From: Bacillota bacterium | GTDB lineage: Bacteria; Bacillota; Dethiobacteria; DTU022 | DNA length: 5,390 nucleotides | Direction of reading: 5' to 3' | Assembly (NCBI GenBank): GCA_012510625.1 | Contig: JAAZHP010000120.1 | Location: 1 to 5,390, forward strand | Shown here: positions 1-5,390 of the stretch, piece after piece | Layout of the letters: the number at the start of each line of letters is the position of its first letter | Numbering within the stretch: the first letter of the stretch is position 1 | Position numbers and translations under genes: made by a program | Notes under the pieces: generated by a model | Database searches by the model: none | Seen by the model: only the letters and a program-made list of their open reading frames with translations | Told to the model about the DNA's origin: nothing

Positions 1-27
1 AGGCTATCTATGATCAAATGGAAGTAA

Positions 28-291
28 TTATGTAGTTCCAGGCTGATCCCAAGCAATAGTCAAAGGTGGTTTTAAATTAATTTGTCTGGAACGAGGAAAT
101 ATACCCGCTAAGTATTGACACAGTGCGAAGTTTTCTACGGATTGGAGGAGACCGGTGCCGGGATTATAATTATTCAGGAAAGTGGCGCCCAGCCAGATGG
201 CAATGAAGAGCGAACCGATAACCTCGCGGGTGGCAATGGCCAGTGTGATGGCTACGATTGCCGGTAAAATGGATAAAAAGCCGAATTCCAC
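28..291 (-). pseudogene. NhaC-family Na+/H+ antiporter, 5' fragment with a foreign tail
   Basis: The frame starts at a GTG (289-291) preceded by the ribosome binding site GGGAGGA (298-304, 6 nt spacing). Residues 1 to about 57 look like the N-terminus of an NhaC-type (COG1757) inner-membrane Na+/H+ antiporter: a first hydrophobic helix (FLSILPAIVAITLAIA), TREV, a second helix with IWLGATFL, then NPGTGLL and a VENF segment. Family members run to roughly 450 residues or more with many membrane helices. Here antiporter-like sequence stops near position 120, and about 30 unrelated residues follow (RQINLKPPLTIAWDQPGTT at the end) before a TAA. The tail is more AT-rich and resembles the end of another protein, possibly a transposase, but I cannot name it. 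I infer a gene cut by an insertion or deletion; an assembly join near the window edge is the alternative. The product cannot be a working antiporter. Confidence 0.6.
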
Positions 292-736
292 TACTGTTCC
301 TCCCTTTCAGTATTATTTATCACCTAACCACACTACCAGACTCTGTCCAGATAGTGCCTATTTGGCTATCCACCTCCTTTCATCCTACTTAATGCAAAAG
401 ACCAAACTAAATAATAAATGGAATAACTTACACTCTATTTAATTCGAGCAAATCTCAAACATTCCTGCAAAACTACTATTTTTTATCAGCCCGCATCGGG
501 CGCCAGATCGTGGGGATAGAATCATCCGCAAAAACCCGGGAAATGGCCGGCCCCAGGCAACCCCTTTAGCCAAATAGTATATCAGCTCATGTCCACATTG
601 TCTATAAGAATTTCCTGCGTAAAAGCAGATAGCTGTCCCGGCTAGTACAGCGCCCTGGAGCGGCTCAGCACACCGGATAAGGCTGCATGGGTTTGATTTT
701 GAGTGAAGTTGCGGCAGCTGCAGCGCTTGAACCAGT
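292..736. other. Non-coding spacer between antiporter fragment and methyltransferase
   Basis: About 445 bases carry no gene I can support. The part near the antiporter (292-480) is AT-rich and leader-like, with an orphan ribosome binding site annotated separately. The part at 480-736 is GC-richer and could be decayed coding sequence, but open frames there are short or mere extensions of frames running antisense or out of frame through the methyltransferase end, and none has a good start signal. I see no convincing intrinsic terminator for the methyltransferase: the hairpin arms GCCCG/CGGGC at about 490-502 lack a downstream T run on the minus strand. Confidence 0.5.
350..380 (-). promoter_or_regulatory. 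Orphan consensus Shine-Dalgarno followed by a small hairpin
   Basis: On the minus strand AAAGGAGGTG (371-380) is a near-perfect anti-SD complement, but no ATG, GTG or TTG follows at normal spacing. Immediately downstream GATAGCC and GGCACTATC (350-370) can form a bulged stem around an AAATA loop. An ATG just upstream opens only a five-codon frame, M-K-G-G-G-stop, running through the SD itself. It lies about 80 nt ahead of the antiporter start, so it may be a leader element or the relic of a lost start. The match is seen; function is unproven. Confidence 0.3.
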
Positions 737-2203
737 TTATTTCTGTTTGAAGGATCTGATAAACACCTCCATCTCTTCTGCCACCCCATCAGGCAACGGT
801 TCAGGACGGTGGTTTTCCAGGATCCGGACCGCTTTTTCGCGGGCAGTCTGCAACTCATCTTTACGGCCTGAGGCGGCCCACTTCTCGTAAGGAGTGCGGT
901 CGATGACGTTTGGCTGCCATATTTCCCTCAGGTGCGCAATGGTATGCTCCTCGGTCATGAAATGATTCGCCGGGCCCACCCGGTCAATTGTTTCCAGGGC
1001 AAGGGTATCATCGTTAATTTCCATACCGGCAGCGGTGAGACGCAAAATTTCAAAAATCTCGCAGTCCATGAGCAGCTGCTCGAAGGAAAAGATGCGCGCC
1101 CCGTTCAGCAGCCCGGCGCCGCACATCATATCAGCCCCGGCAAAAATACTCGCGGCGCCGGAGGCGGCATTCTCCACCCCGGCATGCCAGCCGGCAGTTT
1201 TCGCACCCGTAGCAAAAGTGCCGATGTTGGAAGGGAGGCGGTAATAGCGGGCCATCTGCGCAGAAGCTGCCTGCAAAAAGAAATCTTCCGGCCCGCCGCA
1301 GGCAACTCCGCCCGATTTTAGCTCCATTACTGTGGCGCAGGATCCGTAAAAAGTTGGCGCTCCGGGATAAATTGATTGCAGAAAGGTGATTCCCGCCAGG
1401 ATCTCGGCGTTGCCCTGGGCCAGGTTCCCGGCCAGAGTTGCCGGCGCTGTGGAGCAGCCGATTTGCATGGTCAGGAATCCAACGGGTATCCCCGCTTCGG
1501 CAAAAACCAGGGCTGCTTCGAGGCCGGCGCCGTCATATGCCAGCGGGCTGATGCTGCACTGGAAATTTGAGATAATCGGCCGCTCCTTCAACCTGCGGCG
1601 GCCGCCGGCCACAAGGGCGGCAATTTCAACAGAGCCCCGGGCCGTATCTCCATTCACGGCAGTCATGGCCTGGACATGTTTTGACGAATAAACCAGTTGA
1701 GTAGCCAGCTCGTAGAGAGGTTGAATTCCGGAAGGACAGTCCTGGGCGCTGATCACCGGCCAGAGAAAAGCTATCTGCTCCATGTAATCGGCAACCAGGG
1801 TAGCCTCCGCCAGATCTTTTCTGGTTGATTTCCTCGCCCGGCCTGTGAAAAGGTCGATCACCTGAAGGCCGCTGCCGTCCAGAGTGAGATAGCCGTACTC
1901 CCCGTTGAGCGGCAGATCTTGCCCTGGATCCCTGGCACAGAGAGTGAAGCTCTGCGGCGCTTCGCGCAGCGCTTTCTCAACCAGATCCGGCGGAAAGCGG
2001 ACCAGGCCGCTGTTCCGGTCAACTCTGGCTCCCTTCGCCTCCAGCTCCCTGGCCCGTGGATGAGGCATCAACACCCCGGTATGTTCCAGGATGTAGAGAG
2101 AAGCTTCATGAATCCGGCTAGCTTCTTCGGGTGTCAACAGATCCAGCTTGTTCTTATAACGCGCCGCCAGTATTCTCCTTTTTTCTGCTTTCTCATCAGC
2201 CAT
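737..2203 (-). CDS. MttB-superfamily (COG5598) corrinoid-dependent methyltransferase, non-pyrrolysine type
   Basis: The 488-residue product is full length for the trimethylamine methyltransferase superfamily (MttB about 495). Members move a methyl group from a quaternary or tertiary amine to a cobalamin-binding partner in the cytoplasm. Visible marks are an N-terminal LTPEEASRIHEASLYILEHTG segment followed by a FPPDLVEKAL segment, the core motif at 243-271 with TLAGNLAQGNAEILAG, GAPTFYGS at 281-288, a GAKTAGWHAG stretch at 333-342, and a C-terminal NHFMTEEHTIAHLREIW block followed by DRTPYEKW (413-442). No in-frame TAG interrupts it, so it is not a pyrrolysine enzyme. It belongs with the broader non-Pyl group that includes MtgB-like glycine betaine demethylases; the substrate cannot be read from sequence. 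The ATG at 2201-2203 is set by AAAGGAGG (2213-2220, 7 nt spacing). No corrinoid protein, MtgA-like enzyme or reactivase is in the window, so its partner must be elsewhere. Confidence 0.93.
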   Translation of the reverse strand: MADEKAEKRRILAARYKNKLDLLTPEEASRIHEASLYILEHTGVLMPHPRARELEAKGARVDRNSGLVRFPPDLVEKALREAPQSFTLCARDPGQDLPLNGEYGYLTLDGSGLQVIDLFTGRARKSTRKDLAEATLVADYMEQIAFLWPVISAQDCPSGIQPLYELATQLVYSSKHVQAMTAVNGDTARGSVEIAALVAGGRRRLKERPIISNFQCSISPLAYDGAGLEAALVFAEAGIPVGFLTMQIGCSTAPATLAGNLAQGNAEILAGITFLQSIYPGAPTFYGSCATVMELKSGGVACGGPEDFFLQAASAQMARYYRLPSNIGTFATGAKTAGWHAGVENAASGAASIFAGADMMCGAGLLNGARIFSFEQLLMDCEIFEILRLTAAGMEINDDTLALETIDRVGPANHFMTEEHTIAHLREIWQPNVIDRTPYEKWAASGRKDELQTAREKAVRILENHRPEPLPDGVAEEMEVFIRSFKQK

Positions 2204-2234
2204 TGTTGCTGTCCTCCTTTGCTGTTGACATAAT

Positions 2235-2274
2235 ATTATACAGTTATGCAGCCTAAAGCCTGCTGCCGTACGGC
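2235..2274 (-). promoter_or_regulatory. Probable promoter of the methyltransferase gene, with adjacent palindrome
   Basis: Reading the minus strand, a perfect TATAAT -10 box lies at 2235-2240, about 30 nt before the start codon and just upstream of its ribosome binding site. No good -35 hexamer is visible at 16-18 nt. A perfect 10-base palindrome, GCCGTACGGC (2265-2274), sits just upstream of where the -35 would fall and could be a regulator site, which would suit a promoter needing activation. The -10 match is direct; the operator role is a guess. The rest of this 295-base divergent spacer has no clear gene. A CATAAT box at 2438-2443 could serve the plus-strand gene but also lacks a -35. Confidence 0.45.
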
Positions 2275-2498
2275 CAACCGCCCCCGGATATCAGCCATGC
2301 TGCCTGTTACTTTATCTTCTTTTTTATGGAGCGGTCTCCTTCTTTGAAAAAGTGCATACCGGTAAGAGGCATCTAGTCCATAGTCGTAGGACCCGCCGCG
2401 GCCGTGAAGTAAACGGTATTACCTTAGAACAACTGCACATAATAGATAGTATGTCGAAGCAATTTAAGTTATTTTTAGAATTTGAGGAATGCGCTTAA

Positions 2499-3359
2499 AT
2501 GATAAATTTGAATACCCTCGATCTGGCAATCCTTTTTTTTATCTTTCTCTCTTGCTGCGCAGGTGTCAGGGCGGGTCTCTTCCGCAGCGCTTTTAACGTT
2601 GCCGGCGTCATTGCCGGCTTAATTGGAGCGGCCCGCTATTACTCTTACGGGGGCAATCTTCTGGCTTCGCAATGCGTGCTGCCGCAGGAATGGGCTGACC
2701 TGATCAGCCTGATCCTTATTTTCCTCTTCGTCAGCCTTATTGTGACCTGCCTGGGAACCCTGGCCGCAAGCCTGACCCGCTTCCGTTTGTTAAAAATTGC
2801 TGACCGGATCGGCGGCGGCGCCGCCGGAATCGGGATTGGCGCTTTGATTATCGGGGCCCTGTTAATAGCGCTTACCGCCTTTCCCCTGAATGGTATCATA
2901 CAGGGACACCTCGACGGTTCACTCCTGGCCCCGCAACTCATTGAAAGCTCGTCAGCGCTCTACGAAAATATCGAAGCGCGGCTGCCCTTTCATATACCCA
3001 AACTGGCCTTTTATCCTGAAGAGCTGGCTGGAGTTAACCGGTTTAACGCTCCCCAGGCAAGCTTTAAACTGGTCGACTTCAGCTCTCTTGACGGGGCCGG
3101 CTGTTTTGTCTGCGGGGAGGAAGTAAGCTTTCTCGGCTACCGGCGAAACAGCTACGGCACCATTTCGCCAAAGTTCATTTGCAGCGGCTGCGGCCGCACC
3201 AGTGACGGGTGCCAGACTTATGAAGGACATCACCTGCTTTACAACCGCTGTCCAGTTGTTTTGGGACGGCAGGGATACAGGTTCGACTGCGGGATCTGGT
3301 CCAACGGCAGCTACCACCGCCCCACCGGTAAATGCCCCGTTTGCGGAGCGGAAGGCTAG
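2499..3359 (+). CDS. CvpA-like membrane protein with C-terminal cysteine-rich (zinc-ribbon-like) domain
   Basis: Residues 1-130 match the CvpA/colicin V production family layout: LDLAILFFIF (first helix), GVRAGLFRSAFNVAGVIAGL (31-50 second helix), a helix at about 66-90, and the typical LLKIADRIGGGAAGIGIGAL before a fourth helix ending near 129. Residues 150-165 (ALYENIEARLPFHIP) fit the family's post-membrane segment. Ordinary members end near 160-180 residues; this one is 286. The extra part holds Cys pairs C202-x2-C205, C228-x2-C231 and C279-x2-C282, plus C238, H244, H245, C251 and C264, enough for two zinc sites. ATG 2499 follows GAGGAA (2484-2489, 9 nt spacing). The gene stands alone, divergent from the methyltransferase and convergent with the SRAP operon. 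The CvpA assignment rests on topology and motifs; CvpA-family roles are poorly defined, and I cannot assign a function to the tail. Confidence 0.8.
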   Translation: MINLNTLDLAILFFIFLSCCAGVRAGLFRSAFNVAGVIAGLIGAARYYSYGGNLLASQCVLPQEWADLISLILIFLFVSLIVTCLGTLAASLTRFRLLKIADRIGGGAAGIGIGALIIGALLIALTAFPLNGIIQGHLDGSLLAPQLIESSSALYENIEARLPFHIPKLAFYPEELAGVNRFNAPQASFKLVDFSSLDGAGCFVCGEEVSFLGYRRNSYGTISPKFICSGCGRTSDGCQTYEGHHLLYNRCPVVLGRQGYRFDCGIWSNGSYHRPTGKCPVCGAEG

Positions 3360-3406
3360 TCCATCCCTCCAGTCAATCTGCGAGGACAAAACATTTATAC
3401 AATGGC

Positions 3407-3422
3407 AATGCCTGCGGCATTT
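3407..3422 (+). terminator. Weak candidate terminator after the CvpA-like gene
   Basis: AATGCC and GGCATT form a six-pair stem around a TGC loop, followed only by TTT-A-T-C. It lies about 50 nt past the stop codon at 3357-3359, a sensible place for transcription to end between convergent genes. The stem is short and the T run poor, so termination would be inefficient. The spacer 3360-3512 otherwise shows nothing recognisable. Confidence 0.3.
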
Positions 3423-3512
3423 TATCAAAAAATAGACCCGTTTCCAGATCCATCTAATTTCACCATCGATAAATTAATATGTCGAACTGCTTAATCTTCC
3501 TGTTTAGAGCAG

Positions 3513-4265
3513 TCATCTCTTTTTCAACAGGGCCAGGGGTACATAGTATTTACTGTAGCGCTTACCGGCCCTGTCCCGGTAGAGCCCGCCCGCATCGGGA
3601 ACCATTACCGTGGCCCGCTTGGTAATACGGCAAATTATCCCGTCAAATGTTTTCCCTTCAACTTGAAAACTGACCCGGTCGCCGATAGACAGGCCGTATT
3701 TTGCCGTGGCGATCTCAGGTATCAACGGCAGCTGGTGACAGCTCTCCGTGTGGCCGAAAAGATTTAAAGCAAGCGATTGAAAGCGCTCCTGCCGGCAGCT
3801 CGATTCTTTGAAACAGTGCAGCTCGATGAGGTGGCAAAGCTCGTGTTCGAAGACCAGCTGCAGGGCTTCCAGGCTGTCCCTGGTTTTAACTCCATTGACC
3901 ACTTTGTCTCTCTCTAGTTTATCGTAACTGAAGAAAATAACAGCGCTTATCCGCAGCTCATAACGCTCCTCCTTCGGGGAAAGGTTTTTCAGGTTGCGGG
4001 GATAAACGGTCATGCCGGCGTTCTTGGTCATCCGTGTCGAAAACGATAACAGAAGCCGGCCTGTGAAATGATCGCGGAAATAATTATGGAAAAAGATGCG
4101 GTCGTAGAGATCAAACAGGAGTTTCAAGTCTGACTGGAAGATACGGGTGATACGCCCGCCGGACAGATGCGGCGACTTCTGGAGCAGTTCCCGGCGAACC
4201 TCTTCTCTTTTTGCAATTATCTGCGGCGGCGGGTAGTGCAGGGTAAACAGGTTAGATTTGAGCAT
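3513..4265 (-). CDS. SprT-like zinc metalloprotease with C-terminal SH3-like domain
   Basis: The 250-residue product has the SprT-like layout: a helical region (LLFDLYDRIFFHNYF, 49-63), a strand pair with LLLSFSTRMTKNAGMTVYP (71-89), then the zinc motif HELCH (141-145) in a helix. E142 would be the catalytic glutamate. The usual third-ligand pattern G-H-x3-F is not obvious; instead the sequence reads KESSCRQERFQ and FGHT (170-173), a signature I recall from a clostridial SprT-like subfamily, so H150 or H172 may be the third ligand. Residues 191-250 (GDRVSF, KRATVMV, KYYVPLALL) look like a small beta-barrel that could bind nucleic acid. Family proteases such as eukaryotic SPRTN degrade proteins crosslinked to DNA. 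No signal peptide is seen, so it is probably cytoplasmic. ATG 4263-4265 has its ribosome binding site AAAGGA (4279-4284, 13 nt spacing) inside the end of the upstream SRAP gene, so translation is probably coupled. Confidence 0.85.
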   Translation of the reverse strand: MLKSNLFTLHYPPPQIIAKREEVRRELLQKSPHLSGGRITRIFQSDLKLLFDLYDRIFFHNYFRDHFTGRLLLSFSTRMTKNAGMTVYPRNLKNLSPKEERYELRISAVIFFSYDKLERDKVVNGVKTRDSLEALQLVFEHELCHLIELHCFKESSCRQERFQSLALNLFGHTESCHQLPLIPEIATAKYGLSIGDRVSFQVEGKTFDGIICRITKRATVMVPDAGGLYRDRAGKRYSKYYVPLALLKKR

Positions 4266-4274
4266 GTTTTGTGA

Positions 4275-4937
4275 TTATTCCTTTCTCAAGCAGTCGGGAT
4301 GGTCGAACGCGGGGTTGTTAACCAGCCTGGAAACGGGGTAGGCGCTCATCTTCTCTGCCGGGTAGGGCAGGAGCATATTTTGCAGCTGCTCGGACGGGGT
4401 GCGCGGGTCAAGCCAGGGCCGGTAGAGCTCTTCGGGGATAATCAGCGGCATGCGGTGGTGGATGGGCGCTATAAGGCTGTTGGCGGCGGTAGTGATAATG
4501 GCACAGCTTTCAGGCGGCTGCTCCTTCAGGCGGCCGGTTTCATATATGCCGCCAAAAGCAAAAGGCCGCCCGCCCTGCAGGTGAATAAAATAGGGCTGTC
4601 TTGATTTCTCTTCTTTGCGCCACTCGTAAAATCCGCTTGCCGGAATGAGAGCCCGGCGGTGCAGGAAAGCGCCGCGGAAGGACGGTTTAACGGCCACGGT
4701 TTCAGCCCGTGCATTGATGAATCCGCCTACCCCGGCTTTGCCGTCAGCCCATGCGGGCAGCAGCCCCCATCTCATCCGGATTAGCTCTTTCTGGCCGCTG
4801 CGGGGGTTGCGGCGCAGCGCCAGGATCATCTCGGAAGGAGCAATATTGTAGCGCGAATCAATTTCTTCATAGAACTCGATTTCGAGAAGCAGCTCCAGAA
4901 CCCGCTTCTCCGTAACCAGGGCAAATCTGCCGCACAT
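4275..4937 (-). CDS. yedK: SRAP-domain abasic-site sensor (YedK/HMCES family)
   Basis: The 220-residue protein is a complete SRAP domain. After Met removal, Cys2 (MCGRF) would be N-terminal and form the thiazolidine crosslink with the open-ring aldehyde of an abasic site in single-stranded DNA. Conserved residues match E. coli YedK numbering: N75 in NARAET, E105 in GFYEW, and H160 in HHRMP. RYNIAPS (29-35), MRWGLLPAW (55-63) and the ITTAAN segment (148-153) are also family hallmarks. All key residues are present, so activity is expected. The ATG at 4935-4937 follows AGGAGG (4944-4949, 6 nt spacing), and this start is required to place the catalytic cysteine at position 2. The stop is 9 nt ahead of the SprT-like gene. 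Its 5' end overlaps a possible small membrane-protein frame. The symbol yedK is by homology to the E. coli protein; the family name is certain, the exact orthology is not. Confidence 0.95.
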   Translation of the reverse strand: MCGRFALVTEKRVLELLLEIEFYEEIDSRYNIAPSEMILALRRNPRSGQKELIRMRWGLLPAWADGKAGVGGFINARAETVAVKPSFRGAFLHRRALIPASGFYEWRKEEKSRQPYFIHLQGGRPFAFGGIYETGRLKEQPPESCAIITTAANSLIAPIHHRMPLIIPEELYRPWLDPRTPSEQLQNMLLPYPAEKMSAYPVSRLVNNPAFDHPDCLRKE

Positions 4938-5161
4938 AGCTTTCCTCCTCTAAGGGTGTCAGGGGGATGTTCCGCCACTCCCGTCATTTTTTTACCTAAA
5001 ATTTTCTTGAACAAACGAACCAGCGAAACGATAAAAACCAGGCTAAGTAATACTATAACTATAGCAGCCAATAAATCAACAGAAAAAGCAGGAGTGTGAG
5101 ATAAACTGGCCATCGAACCGGCAATTAATAAAGGAAATAGCGCACCTTTTAAGATGTCCAC
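4826..5161 (-). CDS. Possible small membrane protein overlapping the SRAP gene
   Basis: A 111-codon frame opens with GTG (5159-5161) after an AAGGAT-like site on the minus strand. I do not recognise a family. Residues 1-18 are hydrophobic, and residues 29-48 (DLLAAIVIVLLSLVFIVSLV) form a strong membrane helix followed by a basic patch (RLFKKILGKK), as in a one- or two-helix membrane protein with the basic end inside. An ATG at codon 17 is an alternative start. From about residue 75 the frame lies inside the SRAP gene for 112 nt, and that tail (many Ser, Arg, Lys, no helix) looks like a shadow of SRAP coding. Either the gene is real with a read-in tail, or it is the front of a decayed gene that lost its own stop. 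It would lead the operon. Confidence 0.4.
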   Translation of the reverse strand: MDILKGALFPLLIAGSMASLSHTPAFSVDLLAAIVIVLLSLVFIVSLVRLFKKILGKKMTGVAEHPPDTLRGGKLCAADLPWLRRSGFWSCFSKSSSMKKLIRATILLLPR

Positions 5162-5211
5162 CTTAGCCTACATCCTTGAAATCCCCACGGGCGGGTGTAT
5201 AAGACCGCCTA

Positions 5212-5246
5212 TTGAGAGTTGAGAAGTGAGAAGTTAGAAATGAGAA
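5212..5246. repeat. Five tandem degenerate heptamers, consensus (N)TGAGAA
   Basis: The plus strand reads TTGAGAG, TTGAGAA, GTGAGAA, GTTAGAA, ATGAGAA in perfect 7-base register, each copy differing from the consensus by one or two bases. Such short purine-rich tandem heptads occur in non-coding DNA of many bacteria. No coding role is visible. The run ends directly at the next inverted repeat, so the two may be one dispersed element. Confidence 0.7.
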
Positions 5247-5249
5247 AAG

Positions 5250-5280
5250 TGGGACACTAGGGACGTACCTTTTTGTCCCA
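5250..5280. repeat. Inverted repeat TGGGACA...TGTCCCA
   Basis: Perfect 7-base arms (5250-5256 and 5274-5280) enclose a 17-nt spacer containing AGGGACGTACCT, which itself carries AGG/CCT complementarity. GGGACA-type arms of this kind resemble REP-like palindromes that I associate with IS200-type (Y1) transposases, but no transposase is present in the window. Its sequence is seen; the element class is inferred. As a hairpin on the plus strand it is followed by TTTG only, so it is unlikely to be an intrinsic terminator. Confidence 0.5.
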
Positions 5281-5304
5281 TTTGATCTGGTTCTGCAGGT
5301 TGGC

Positions 5305-5326
5305 GGGCGGGGGTGGAACCCCGCCC
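5305..5326. repeat. GC-rich hairpin GGGCGGGG/CCCCGCCC
   Basis: Eight perfect base pairs flank a GTGGAA loop (5313-5318), followed by CTACG. Similar GTAGGGGCGGG-type palindromes are common as dispersed intergenic repeats in bacterial genomes, which is my best guess. No T run follows on either strand, so termination is unlikely. A second small palindrome, GCCCG/CGGGC around GCATG (5375-5389), sits at the window edge and may continue outside. Confidence 0.45.
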
Positions 5327-5390
5327 CTACGGCTCCGGACGAAGGTTCCTGCGAAATACAAGGCTCGAGTGTAAGCCCGGCATGCGGGCG

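Noticed and set aside
490..502. GCCCG-CAT-CGGGC hairpin as terminator of the methyltransferase
   Set aside because: On the minus strand it is followed by A-rich, not T-rich, sequence, and it lies over 230 nt past the stop.
439..858. 139-codon minus-strand frame beyond the methyltransferase stop
   Set aside because: It overlaps the 3' end of the methyltransferase in another frame, has no ribosome binding site and the peptide matches nothing I recognise; likely a shadow running into spacer.
932..1321. Plus-strand frames inside the methyltransferase gene
   Set aside because: They lie antisense to a well-supported full-length gene, with low-complexity Ala/Pro/Arg composition typical of GC-rich shadows.
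737..2203. Pyrrolysine-containing MttB
   Set aside because: The frame is continuous over the full family length with no in-frame TAG, so no amber readthrough is needed.
2952..3428. 158-codon minus-strand frame opposite the CvpA-like gene
   Set aside because: Most of it is antisense to the conserved coding region; no start signal and no recognisable motif.
3486..3513. Inverted repeat ACTGCT/AGCAGT as a terminator for the SprT-like gene
   Set aside because: Six-base arms with a 16-nt loop, overlapping the stop codon, and no T run on the minus strand.
5190..5209. GGCGG/CCGCC hairpin as a riboswitch or attenuator before the SRAP operon
   Set aside because: Only five pairs with a 10-nt loop and no conserved riboswitch motif; probably chance in GC-rich sequence.

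Overview
The window reads as part of a Bacillota chromosome, probably a clostridial, Peptococcaceae-like anaerobe. This is inferred from purine-rich AGGAGG-type ribosome binding sites, moderately GC-rich genes separated by AT-rich spacers, and the gene mix: an NhaC-type antiporter, an MttB-like methyltransferase without pyrrolysine, and a SprT-like protease with a KESSC...FGHT signature. No rRNA or tRNA gene, CRISPR array or complete insertion sequence is visible. The genus cannot be fixed from the sequence alone.

Left part (1-2203, minus strand). A 488-residue MttB-superfamily methyltransferase (737-2203) has its own strong ribosome binding site and a likely -10 box. About 445 bases beyond its stop lies the 5' end of an NhaC-family Na+/H+ antiporter gene. 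Only the first ~57 codons are antiporter-like; after that the frame runs into a different, AT-rich tail of about 30 codons and stops, so the gene is broken or chimeric. The spacer between the two holds a consensus Shine-Dalgarno with no normal gene behind it.

Middle (2204-3512). A divergent plus-strand gene encodes a CvpA-like four-helix membrane protein whose C-terminus carries an extra cysteine-rich, probably zinc-binding domain. It ends in a short spacer facing the next operon tail to tail.

Right part (3513-5161, minus strand). A compact operon encodes, in transcription order, a possible small membrane protein that overlaps the next gene, a complete SRAP-domain protein (YedK/HMCES type, which caps abasic sites through a DNA-protein crosslink) and a SprT-like zinc metalloprotease. 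SRAP and protease are 9 nt apart, and the protease ribosome binding site lies in the last SRAP codons. Because the SRAP family forms DNA-protein crosslinks and the SprT/SPRTN family degrades crosslinked protein in eukaryotes, this pair is the most interesting feature here: a candidate minimal bacterial make-and-clear module for abasic-site crosslinks.

Far right (5162-5390). No gene is recognisable. The segment holds a run of heptamer repeats followed by several inverted repeats, resembling dispersed intergenic repeat elements.
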